From assembly GCA_022606135.1 (NCBI GenBank), contig JABYQN010000010.1, positions 992,001 to 1,056,000 on the forward strand: 64,000 bases of DNA, in the 5' to 3' direction. Under the pieces are notes generated by a model. That model worked only from the letters and a program-made list of their open reading frames with translations, made no database searches and had not been told where the DNA came from. Numbering within the stretch: the stretch's first letter is position 1; every line of letters begins with the position of its first letter. Both the position numbers and the translations under genes were made by a program. This stretch comes from Fomes fomentarius. Lineage: Eukaryota > Basidiomycota > Agaricomycetes > Polyporales > Polyporaceae. Of the stretch, positions 27,485 through 37,122 are shown piece after piece.

Positions 27485-29649
27485 ATGTCGGCGACATACA
27501 AGGAGTCTGTAGACCCAGAGTCCCAGGCCCTCCTCCCTCCACAACACGACGAGCCCGCTCCTTTGCGCCCGCCACACCGCACATTTCGCACCCGCCATCT
27601 CCTGCTAGCCTACGCTACCGGCATCCTCTCTGCGGTCCTCGTCGAGCTCTTCCTCTGCTCTCATTACTCCCTCCCATTATTCTCTACCTCCCAGCCCCAA
27701 TCTCCCCCAGTCGGAGGTCTTGCCAACCCCGACGCTGGCTCAACCGAAGTCCACCGTTTCCCGCCCGTCTCACCAACAAACGTCTTCCCCTCGCTCTTTC
27801 CAACTAACGTCGGTTACGCCGGTCCTACCCCAACTGGAGCCGAGGCTGCCCTCGTTGCAACCGCTCCCTCATACCCTCTTCATACCGGCGCACCCCACCT
27901 TCTCTCCCCGTTAGCTCTTCAGAAGAATACCTCTAACCAAGACCCCAAACCCGCTTTCGACATCTTCAAACACTGGGGCAACCTCTCTCCCTGGTTCAGT
28001 GTCGAGCGCGGTTCTTTCGGTGTCGACTCTGGTCCTGAGGCTCCTGAGACGTGCCGTGTCACCGGCCTTCATCTTCTCCACCGCCACGGTGCTCGCTATC
28101 CTACTGAATGGGCTTCCTACGGCGGTCCCGCCAACTTCTCTGCCCGTCTCCACAATAATGCCGCAGGCTGGACTACCTCTGGTCAGCTTGAGTTTATGAA
28201 TGACTGGTGAGTGCCATAGCGCTCCTTCCCCTGACTTCTCCTCACCTCTTCCTCTTCCAGGACATACAAGCTTGGCGAGGAGATCCTCACTCCGTTCGGT
28301 CGTCAACAACTCTGTACGTATCAATTCCATGTCTTGGATTTGCCCCATGTTGATTGCTTATTGCAGTCGACCTCGGCGTTTCAATGCGCATGAAGTACGG
28401 TTTCCTCCTCAAGAACTTCACAGAGTCCAGTACTCTCCCCGTTTTCCGTACTGAGTCCCAAGACCGTATGCTTGCCTCCGCTCTTAACTTCGCCATTGGT
28501 TTCTTCGGTTACCCCTTCGAGGAACAGTACCAGCAGAGTATCACCATCGAGGCTGACGGATTCAACAACACCCTTGCCCCATACAAGACTTGCCCCAACG
28601 CTGGGGATCGGTCCAAGTCTGACCGTGGCGTCACCTATGTGAAGGCGTGGACTTCCATCTACCTCAAGGACGCTCTAGCTCGTCTCCGTCCCCAGATGCA
28701 CGGTTATGAGTTGACGATCGAGGACGTGTATACGCTCCAGCAAATGTGCGCGTATGAGGTAAGTGCCGCGCCTCTGTGTATATCACATACAACTCACGTT
28801 GCCTCCAGACTGTTGCAATCGGTTACTCCAAGTTCTGCGAGCTCTTCACCGAGGAGGAGTGGAAAGGCTTCAACTATGCGTATGTGCCAGTACCATTTTC
28901 ACACACCCTCAAATGACTCACGTCATCGCCGTCGGTAGGATGGACCTCTTCTTCTGGTATGGCTCAGCGTTTGGCTCGCCTGTGGCGCGGGTCCAGGGTA
29001 TTGGATATGTGCAGGAGCTTGTCTCCCGCCTGACACATACGCCCATTTCCGTGCACAACTCGTCAACGAATGCCACGCTGGACAACAACCCCGCGACGTT
29101 CCCGCTCGGCCAGAGCCTGTACGTCGACGCTACCCACGAGGTCGTGGTACTCAACGGTAAGGTCTTTTTGTAAACTTCTCGGAACCACTCCGCTCACCTA
29201 CCACAGTCATCACCGCGCTGAACCTGTCTAACTTTGCCGAGGGCGGACCTCTCCCCGCGGACCACATCCCGGAGCACCGCGCTTTCAAGTCCTCGCACCT
29301 CGCGCCTTTCGCGACAAACATCCAATTCCAGCGTACGTGTCTTGCTTCCCACGTGTTCCCGTTCCGCCCAATAGTGATTGTCTGCTCCCTTGTAGTATTG
29401 TCCTGTGAAAACCTGCCAGACCAGCAAATCCGTGTCATCATCAACGATGGCGTTGCGCCCCTCACCGGTATCCGCGGGTGCCCCGAGGATAAGGACGGCA
29501 AGTGCGCCGTGTCGACCTTCGTCGAGGCTCAGCGTGAAATTATCGGTCAGACTGACTGGAACTGGGCGTGTCGTGGCGACTGGCATGTCCCTGCTGGTCC
29601 GGCATGGAACACAACGACTGGCGACGCGCCAGAACCAGGCTCTGTATGA
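27485..29649 (+). CDS. Membrane-anchored histidine acid phosphatase / phytase-like protein
   Basis: This histidine-phosphatase (branch 2) protein presumably hydrolyses phosphomonoesters outside the cell or in the vacuolar lumen. ATG 27485 starts a cytosolic tail (MSATYKESVDPESQALL), then one anchor span (HLLLAYATGILSAVLVEL), then a Ser/Pro-rich stem. The catalytic motif is GLHLLHRHGARYPTEW (RHGxRxP), with the nucleophile His. Conserved phytase-like parts include FRTESQDRMLASALNFA, GYSKFCELFTEEEW and MDLFFWYGSAFG. The C-terminal proton-donor motif reads DATHEVVVLN, His-Glu instead of the usual His-Asp. GPLPADHIPEHRAFKSSHL follows, and paired Cys near the end fit a disulfide-rich secreted domain. 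Introns lie near 28207-28260, 28312-28366, 28758-28808, 28880-28938, 29158-29206 and 29333-29397. Substrate is unknown. Confidence 0.88.
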
Positions 29650-30004
29650 GAGTAGGTGGAGGTGTGTGGCTGCGTGATCTCAATTAGTTTGGGTGGAGTC
29701 CGTTTACCGTAATCATGCTGTAAATGTCCTTCGTCTGATGACTAGTGTTAGCTTGAGGTTCATGGACCTTGGACGATCATAGTTCTATCCACATTACAGA
29801 TGTAGTGCGTCGTCGATCCCACATCCACAGCTTTGGGGAACCTTGCAGGCCTGAGGTTGAGAAGTCGAGCATACGGTGTAAGTCAACGGCTTTGGAGTTA
29901 CAATCGGCACATTGTTGGTGCTACTCTACAACCTCCGATACGCCCCCGGTACTACGCTCCCGGTACTCCCTGCGGAAGCGATCTCATATGACGTTCGACA
30001 TCCG

Positions 30005-30290
30005 CACTGCGAGCAAGTAGTCGACGAGTGGATAGACCTAGAACGTATGTTGACCGGTTGCCGGTTGCTGTCCTCGGCCAACTCATACCTTGCTACTAAT
30101 TGTCCAATTCGAGGATACAGAGTCCATAACCGGCAGTACTAGTGGTGGTTTCAAAAGGTAACTTTGCGCTGGCTGTGGAAGCGGCCATTCACACAAGCCA
30201 CATGTGGCAGGAGGAGCTGATTTGATCAAGAAGCAGATCGGCGGGTCATCCTACTAGTACCAGCCCGAACAGCCTTGAAGATTGCGAATG
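30005..30290 (+). repeat. Left flank of duplication unit 1
   Basis: This noncoding block is repeated, diverged, at about 32140-32500. Shared stretches include GAGGATACAGAGTCCAT, GTGGAAGCGGCCAT and TCAAGAAGCAGATCGG, in the same order and orientation. It lies just downstream (left) of the broken aerolysin-like copy, exactly as its partner lies downstream of the intact-looking copy. This defines a tandem duplication unit of about 2.1-2.3 kb. Confidence 0.8.
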
Positions 30291-30332
30291 CGGAACGAAT
30301 ATGCATGTAGATGAAACGAGCACGTATGTTTC

Positions 30333-30995
30333 TCAGACAAACATCTTGGACAGCTCTTCCTTCGCCCTCTTTGTAAGATTCTGAGTCGCGCTTCCGCATC
30401 TCCCTATCGGTTTCGACCTGCGCCCGGTTCCACCTCGTCCACCTTCATCGTACGCATTGCTCAGCTCCGTTGGAGTCGTCAAAAAGGCTTCGCTCATGAT
30501 GTGTACCGTGCATTTCTTCCTCGCCATTTCATACCCGCACCCGCTCCAAGAGCAAGCGTTCAAGTTGGGCCACTCCTTGCCCCTCCCATCAAGAGTGAAG
30601 AATATAGTGTTTTGGAAGGCGTACCGCCGCTGGCAGAACGTGACCTTTTTCATCGGTGGGATGTTGATGGCCGGTGTTCTTTTCAGCGAGGCGGTAGTCT
30701 CGTAAGACCGAGAACGTCTTCGTCGAGTTGTGCAGGAGGCTTAACGAGAGTCCTTCGTAGGCGATGTTGATCCCTACAGAGCTCATAACCCCATTGCCTG
30801 TGGTGACCTGAGGCTGAGTCGTAAATTCGAGAGAGTACGTCTGGGTGGCCTCGGAGTTGTTCGGCCGGGACATCATGGTGACCCAGGTGAAGCCGACGAG
30901 GTAGGAATCGATGGCGGCGTAGGCCTCTTGAACACGGAAGTAGTAGATCGTGGAGCGGGCCCGCCAAGGCAGGCTTGTACTACACGGTGTACTGG
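30333..30995 (-). pseudogene. Broken copy of the aerolysin-like gene
   Basis: The sequence is clearly paralogous to the gene at 32717-33472. It shares SCSTIYYF/RSTIYYF-type sequence, AIDSYLVGFTWVTMMS, YEGLSLSLLHNSTKTF, MKKVTFCQRRYAFQNT and CTVHIMSEAFLTT. The reading frame is destroyed. An in-frame stop sits in the first exon near 30972-30980, and one or more frame changes lie between about 30650 and 30710, so the two halves lie in different frames. It ends EELSKMFV at 30333. It is most simply a decayed tandem duplicate. The fold assignment is inherited from the other copy. Confidence 0.75.
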
Positions 30996-31547
30996 GATAA
31001 GTCAGTGCTCTGGCGCCGCCGCCGGCGCGCCGTTTGGGTAAACCACAGTCGCTGCGCCGCAGGCATTTCCCCAACCTCAGAGAAAGGCGTGACTACAAGA
31101 CACCTACAAAACCCATGCGATACAACCATTTATGTCACCTTTCTTCAGCGGAAACGGCTCGAGACCTACCATATTCCAGGAGAACGGTCTTGGTTTAACG
31201 CCAGGAAGTTGGGCACCCATATTAAATTATCTGTCAATATCGAAGCCCTGTCAATGATTGTTCGTAAGTAGTAGTACCCACACCGACGTCTCAATACCGC
31301 CAATCATGACCGTTGTCACCAGTTATACAAATGAGAGGACACCGGGGGAAAACTCAGAGTACAGGTGTTCAAGAAATCTCTCAGTGGGGAGACGCCGCCA
31401 GCTTCTTCGCGCCGACTTCATGGGTTCCTCAGGGATCCAGGCCTGGCAGGAATACCTGTATCCGCAGGAGCTTTCGACGGGCGAACCGCGAGTGGACTGG
31501 GATGTACGGCACCTCTCGAAATGACTCAATCAAGCTATCTTCCTACC

Positions 31548-32128
31548 TGCAGCGGAGTCGAGTCAGCCGAGGTGCCAGTGTGCGCGACAGGAAGACGCGA
31601 AGCATAGGGAGGCTTCCGTCCACCTCAGCGCCGACTGACAGACAAGGTCACGGTCACACACAGGCCGCGAGCAGAGATGGAACGGATCCAGATGAATTAC
31701 GACATTGGCGTGAACTCGCGACTCGTCGTGGCCTCGTGCGTAAAAGTATTGGTATTGCGGGACGAACCTCGTACAACTACTTAGTTCAGAGTTAATTCTT
31801 CACAGAATCATCTGGATATCTAGTGACTTCCGACGCACCGGGGTGGGGCTGGGAAGACTCCGGGCGAAGAGGCAAAGATACGCACACCAAGCCTCTGCGG
31901 AATTCTGCATTGTACGTGTCTCTACGATTCACACCATATGGACGTCCGAAGCAGCTGGGGGCCATGGTGGTGCGAACGCGCAGGAGAAGGCAAGATATCA
32001 AACCGGATTGACCACAGGTTCTCGGGCGAAGCTCTGGGAAACAACTGTGTAAGACAAGTACTCGGACGATAGGAAAGTGGTGGCTAAATGATCAAGATCG
32101 TGAGTGACAACAGTGGCGACAGGCACAA
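31548..32128 (+). repeat. Dispersed noncoding repeat, copy R1
   Basis: Shared blocks with R2 (33883-34440) and R3 (51994-52700) are colinear. Examples are GCGCGACAGGAAGACGCGAA, CACCTCAGCGCCGACTGACA, GCGAGCAGAGATGGAACGGA and TCTTCACAGAATCATCTGGA. The right end matches R3 at AGACAAGTACT and GTGACAGGCACAA. No open frame is conserved across the copies, so the repeat is noncoding. No terminal inverted repeats, poly-A tail or clear target-site duplication were seen. Confidence 0.8.
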
Positions 32129-32139
32129 ACCCGTACACG

Positions 32140-32500
32140 CATTTAGTCGATGAGTGAATAGACCCACAACGTATGTTGAATGTGGTTGTTGTCCTTGCCA
32201 TCTTCTCACACTTCCATACAAACGGTCCATGTTGAGGATACAGAGTCCATTATCTCACAGAGCTCAAATCGACCGGGGGCAGGACACCAGACCCACCACC
32301 TTTCACATTCACTCACAACCGACAGTACTGGTGTTTGTCTCAAATAGCAAACTTACGCCGACTGACATACCGTGATGCATAGACAACACATTCATACATT
32401 GTGGAAGCGGCCATATACACACGAGCTATGTGTGACAGATAGCAGGAAGCTAACGTGGTCAAGAAGCAGATCGGTGGGTCGTTCCACTAGTATCATGGGC
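32140..32500 (+). repeat. Left flank of duplication unit 2
   Basis: Partner of 30005-30290. It begins directly after the end of repeat R1, so units 1 and 2 abut. It contains an extra stretch relative to unit 1 (about 32255-32315) and small indels elsewhere. Confidence 0.78.
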
Positions 32501-32716
32501 TGGCGGCCGAGCCCGGCGAGATCTCTGGCTGAGAGGACGAAGACTGTATTCAAAAGGCTGTGGCGAGATACAAGGTACGGAGGATGAGGCGGGACGGGCT
32601 CGAGTACCAACGCCGTGTACTAGCGTTTGTTCGTCTGTGGAAACGAGACTGTATCGTATCGTAGAGCATGACTATGCGAGTCCAAATCCAGGTCACGGTC
32701 ACAGTGCCGTTGCATA

Positions 32717-33472
32717 TCAGGCCCATTGAACTGAGTAATCCGGTGAGTGGGGGAATGGGTATGCAAGGAGGATGAAACGAAGACGCACATCTCTCAGATA
32801 CCCATCCTTGGATAGCTCACGCTTCGCCCTCGCTGTGAGATTCTCGCGCTTGCGCGTCACTCTATCCCCTTCGGCGTTCAGCCGGTTCACCCTCTCCACC
32901 TTCATTATGCCAACGCGAGCATTGCTCAGCTCCGTTTCAGTCGTCAAGTAGTCTTCGCTCATGATGTGTACCGTGCATCCCTTCCTCGCTATTTCATATC
33001 CGCCCGGAGAGCCAGCATTCCACTCCTTGTTCCACGCGTCGAGGATGAAGAACATGGTGTTCTCGAACTCGTACCGCCGCTGGTAGAACGTGACCTTCTT
33101 CATCGGCGGGACGTTGATGGTTAGTGTTTTGGTCTGCGATTCGGTAGTCTCGTGGGACGAGAACGTCTTCGTCGAGTTGTTCAGGCCTAACGAGAGCCCT
33201 TCGAAGGTGCCTTCGATCCCTACGGAGTTCTCAACCTCTTTGCCTGAGGTGACCTTGAGCGCAGTCGCAAACTGCAAAGAGTATTGCTGCACCACATCGC
33301 ATTTGTTTTGCCAGGACATCATGTTGACCCAGGTGAAGCCGGCGAGGTAGGAATCAATGGCGGCGTAGAAGGCCTCATCACCGGAGAAATAGTAGATCGT
33401 GGAGCAGGAGGACTTGACCAAGACACGGCCCCCCTCGGGCTTGTACACAGTGTGCAGGGAGAAGTCGGTGCT
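32717..33472 (-). CDS. Putative aerolysin-like protein of unknown function
   Basis: One long exon starts after an acceptor AG at about 33473 (STDFSLHTVYKPEGG) and ends at 32717. An upstream first exon with ATG 33591 (MNYTELP) is possible, but splice phase is not settled. The central part resembles the membrane-insertion region of aerolysin/ETX-MTX2 proteins: alternating Ser/Thr and hydrophobic strands (FEGLSLGLNNSTKTFSS, ETTESQTKTLTINVPP, KKVTFYQRRYEFEN), then FFILDAWNKEW and GCTVHIMSEDYLTTE. This is a fold inference from pattern, not a proven toxin. Many Agaricomycetes carry such proteins. Unlike copy 1, the frame is open throughout. The C-terminal 20 or so residues, after ELSKDG, look like translated 3' UTR caused by a one-base difference (see findings). 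No signal peptide is visible. Confidence 0.55.
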   Translation of the reverse strand, partial: STDFSLHTVYKPEGGRVLVKSSCSTIYYFSGDEAFYAAIDSYLAGFTWVNMMSWQNKCDVVQQYSLQFATALKVTSGKEVENSVGIEGTFEGLSLGLNNSTKTFSSHETTESQTKTLTINVPPMKKVTFYQRRYEFENTMFFILDAWNKEWNAGSPGGYEIARKGCTVHIMSEDYLTTETELSNARVGIMKVERVNRLNAEGDRVTRKRENLTARAKRELSKDGYLRDVRLRFILLAYPFPHSPDYSVQWA

Positions 33473-33653
33473 CTGTAATGTAGGTATAAATCACCGACGC
33501 GTGCCAATGATCCAAGAAAGGAACACCCTTCACCATAGTGGCTTGGAGAAGATGGATAGGGACGCTCCACAGGGAGCTCAGTATAATTCATATACTAGGA
33601 AAAAAAGTCCGACTTCGGCAGAACCATAGAATCGTGTGCCGCGACTCTTGAAG

Positions 33654-33739
33654 GCTGAGGTGAATGGAAGCCTCCCTGTGCTTCGCGTCTTGCTGTCGCG
33701 CACGCGGCACACCCGCTCATCTGACTCGACGCTGAAGGT
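33654..33739 (-). repeat. Inverted partial copy of the dispersed repeat
   Basis: The reverse complement of this stretch matches the beginning of R2. Shared blocks include ACCTTCAGCGTCGAGTCAGA, TGCGCGACAGCAAGACGCGA and GGGAGGCTTCC. With R2 starting at 33883 it forms an inverted pair around a spacer of about 143 bp. Confidence 0.78.
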
Positions 33740-33882
33740 TGAGTTAGCATTTCCTTCCGGATGATTCTATTTGTAAACCCCGGGTGCTGGCAAGAACCCG
33801 GGTTCTTGGGTGATATCGGCGAAAAATCTAGTGAGTGCAGTAGGTTTCGTCCGGCCAGCTAGTGATGGAAGTGCCTGTCTAT

Positions 33883-34440
33883 ACCTTCAGCGTCGAGTCA
33901 GACGACGGAATGTGCGCGACAAGAAGACGCGAAGGGTAGGGGGGAGGCTTTCTTGATCAGGACCTACGCTTTCTTCAACCGCAACACTTACATCCAGCGC
34001 CGACTGACAGCTGCAGACCAAGGTCACAGGCTGCGAGCAGAGATGGAACATATGCAGATAGATTACGACATGGGCACGAAATCGCGGGTTATCGTGACCC
34101 GTGCATAAAAGTATTGCGGGACGAACCCCGTTCAGCTGTATCGGAGTCAATTCTTCACATAATCATCTGCATATCTGGTGACTTCTCACGCACTGGGGTG
34201 GGGTTGGGAAGGCTCCGGGCGAAGAGGCGAAGACATGCTAACCAAGCCTCTGCGGAATTCTAAGTGACACTGACGACTGGAACAAGTGAACAAGGCGTGG
34301 ACGTCCTCACCATAAACGACGAGCTGCTTGTTTGTGGGCTAGCCGTGCAGACGAGACATCAAACGAGGGTCAGAGTTAGTCAGCGGCGAGTTGGTCAAAC
34401 CTAGCCTTGTCGCCTCGTCGGTATCAACTACCGGGTCTAG
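33883..34440 (+). repeat. Dispersed noncoding repeat, copy R2, with captured gene end
   Basis: It is colinear with R1 and R3. After GCCTCTGCGGAATTCTAAG an internal deletion relative to R1/R3 is followed by sequence like the 3' UTR and coding end of the small gene at 52616: CTCACCATAAA, GCTTGTTTG, GTACAGACGAGA-like and CAGCGGCGAG. The last part (about 34375-34440) is a degenerate relic of that gene's C-terminal codons, reading as LAAD followed by a stop on the minus strand. Confidence 0.75.
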
Positions 34441-35730
34441 AGGAATCTCCAGTCCTGAAACCGATTTGGTGGTGCAGATGGTGCAATGACCTCCACATAG
34501 GCTGCGCATACCCGCAAATCAACCGACAGACGGCATTACGATCAGTCAATTCCCCCGTTTACCACGAAAGGGTACCAGACAGACCACAGAAGTCAGACTG
34601 ACGCAACCACGGCAAGGTAGGCGAAAATGGCCACGACGAGCCAGAACAGAAGCAACTGGCAAAGGAAACATACAGGCGGCACCGAATGAAGTTTTCGCGT
34701 CCGCTACCACAGGTCCAAACATAAGAGCCTTGACGATGACTGTGATGTTCCTCAAAATGGCTTCGAGTGGAGAAGAAGCATAACGTCCTTTCGTAGCAAC
34801 GCTTACACCTGTGTGCGTGCAAATTTCAGTAGAGATGTCTACAGTCCACTGACTCCTGAGTATGTAATGTAAGGACATTGCGATACTGCATATTCATACG
34901 ACTCACCGATGGTGCCTGCTCATCATAATGAGTCATGCAACGAGGTACAAAAAGGGGCACCAATTGTTTTGCAAGTCAAAAGGAGTCCGTACGTTCATGT
35001 CATGTCACAGGAGTGAAACGAGGGCGAGAACTCGATATCGAGGTCAACATAATTCGGAATTCCCCAACATCAGCGCTGACGTCAACACCCTGGGAACACA
35101 TCAAACACAGCAGCCTGCCCTGAACCCACCCGGTATATAAGGACGACCCTCAGCGAATCGGGTTCCCCATTCTTGTGCTCGGGCACGTACTGGCACCAGT
35201 GAGGTCTTTACCGAGGTCCAGTCTTTTGCTGATTGCAAATTACACATCCGAACACGTCTGTTAGCTTTGGCTTTCAGCAATTTTTGGCAAACTCCTTTCT
35301 TCTCGCTGTCTTTTTGGAGTATCTTTGGGCACTGGTCAGTCGACCAGGACCTCGGTACTTCAAATGGATCGTGTAGTTGAATCATAATTCAATGAGATGG
35401 TAGGTTCGTTAGGTGCAGTGTGGTTCACATTCAATCGTCGTTGTCAAGTTACGGCACTTGTACATTCAGGTCTATCAGTGCTTCGTATGACTTTGCATCG
35501 TGAAGCTGACATGCACAATCAATGTACCGTCCCTGCTTGACCATCTATAGACTTCCGAATGAAAAGATGTGTTATAACTTGCTACACTGTATGGTATTAG
35601 GCAGAAACTCGTCATGTCCGTCCACGGTCACTATGTAATGACTAGTACTAGCGTCCATCAACAACCAACACGCATTGAGTCGTCTCGGGCCTAACCCTCA
35701 AGGTCCCGCGACAGACAACCGACCACGAGC
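34441..35730. other. Gene-poor interval left of CHS7
   Basis: No recognisable gene. There are two minus-strand open stretches, at 34546-34878 and 35101-35385, without family motifs. A TATA-box-like element is listed separately. The region could hold a decayed gene or a solo LTR, but no terminal repeats were confirmed. Confidence 0.55.
35134..35140 (+). promoter_or_regulatory. Orphan TATA-box-like element
   Basis: CCCGGTATATAAGGACG is a classical TATA context. About 155-180 bp downstream is a pyrimidine-rich stretch (TCCTTTCTTCTCGCTG), as often found near fungal transcription starts. The first ATG after it (35364) opens only a seven-codon frame. Either a decayed gene, a noncoding transcript, or part of an old LTR is possible. 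Confidence 0.35.
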
Positions 35731-37122
35731 TCAGAACCTGTCCATCGGTGGAGGGTACGCACGCGCTCCTGCGCCGTTCCCGTTGCCACCGTACAGCTGC
35801 TTCCCACTTACGCCACCGACGAGACTCGCGGGAGGACCGCCGTGGGTGTAGTTGCTCGCAGAATCCTCGTCGCCATAGTCGGGCCCGCCGGCCAGAAGCG
35901 GGTCCTTGACTTCCCACACGGTGGCCTTGGATCCGACCGAGAACTCGAGATCCTCACGCTACATCGGCACAACACAACAAGGCGAACAAAGGTTAGATCT
36001 TCCGGGTGAGGAGATAGAGAGGAAGTAAATGAAGACGTACCGTGATACTGTCCCAGTACTTGTAGACCATCATGACGCTGAGGAGCATGCAGAGCGTGAA
36101 GAAGAACAGGCCGTCGATGTAGTGCTTGATCGCGTCGCATATCGTGACCGAGAAGGCGAATAGGATGACCTGCGCGACCGTGAAGAAGGCCGTGCCGAAC
36201 ACGATGTCGCCAATTGGCCAGCGGTCCTCGAGGGTGCGGAAAACGAGGATGAGCTGAGAGACGATGTAGATCACGGCGCAGACAAGTGGCCAAAGGATGT
36301 AGATGATCCAGAGCGCAATCGGCTTCGCATAGTCGAAGCCTGCGATCTTCTTGAAGGTGGCGATGGCAACGAAAAAGGAGACACCGAAGGTGACGAGGGT
36401 GGATATCCGCAAGAGCTGTTGGGATAGCAGGAGTTAGGTCGGAGATGGTACGAAGCGGATGTGCCGCGGAGTGCGGCAGAGAAGCACGCACCCATAGCGA
36501 CAGTGGAGTACCGTCTTCGGCGAACTGGAAGCCGACGAAACCGTTGATGAGGAGGCAGGTGTATGCGCCGGCTACGAAGCCTGTGTATATTGCTGCGAAC
36601 CACTGCGAGTATGGGCGGTTGGAGACGGAGAATGGAGAGTATTTCGGGAAAGGATACGCACTGGATAGCTGACATTTGCGGTGGGGATGATGCCCGAGTC
36701 AAGGAATATTGCGAGAAGTTCGATGATTGCGTAGAGATAGAAGAACATCAGGATCTCCTTGCGGCCTGGTTGGTAGCCCAGGCATTGAGCTCGAGCGAAA
36801 CAGAAGTGGGAAGGGAGAGGACGGACCAACAGCAGTGTATTTGCTCCGAATGTGGAAGATCATAATGCCGGTCATGAATATTGCGACGATGTGTATGAAG
36901 CATGTTGCTGTGGGCACAGGGTGTCAAGATAGAGTAGGAGGCAGCGAGGCTGGGACAAGGTGGGATGCAAGACTTACAAGGCTGAAAGATGAGGGTGCCG
37001 GAGATCTCGACATTTCTGCTATAGCAGGCGGGCTCAATGCCTTGGCTGGAGCCGATGAGGGGGCAGATGACGAGGGCGGCGGTCTGGCATATTTCGTCAA
37101 AGGAACCAAATTTGATGGCCAT
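35731..37122 (-). CDS. CHS7: Chitin synthase export chaperone Chs7
   Basis: This multi-pass ER membrane chaperone is needed for exit of a chitin synthase from the ER. ATG 37122 gives [18 protein letters not shown], then [17 protein letters not shown] and [11 protein letters not shown], all typical of the family start. Following exons encode spans and loops: [87 protein letters not shown] and [14 protein letters not shown]. Then come [18 protein letters not shown] and VYKYWDSIT. After a last intron (about 35960-36040) the cytosolic tail begins [18 protein letters not shown] and ends at 35731, rich in Gly/Asn/Pro. Seven spans are predicted by eye. About 80-125 bp upstream of the start is a C-rich tract on the coding strand (G-runs on +). 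Confidence 0.93.
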
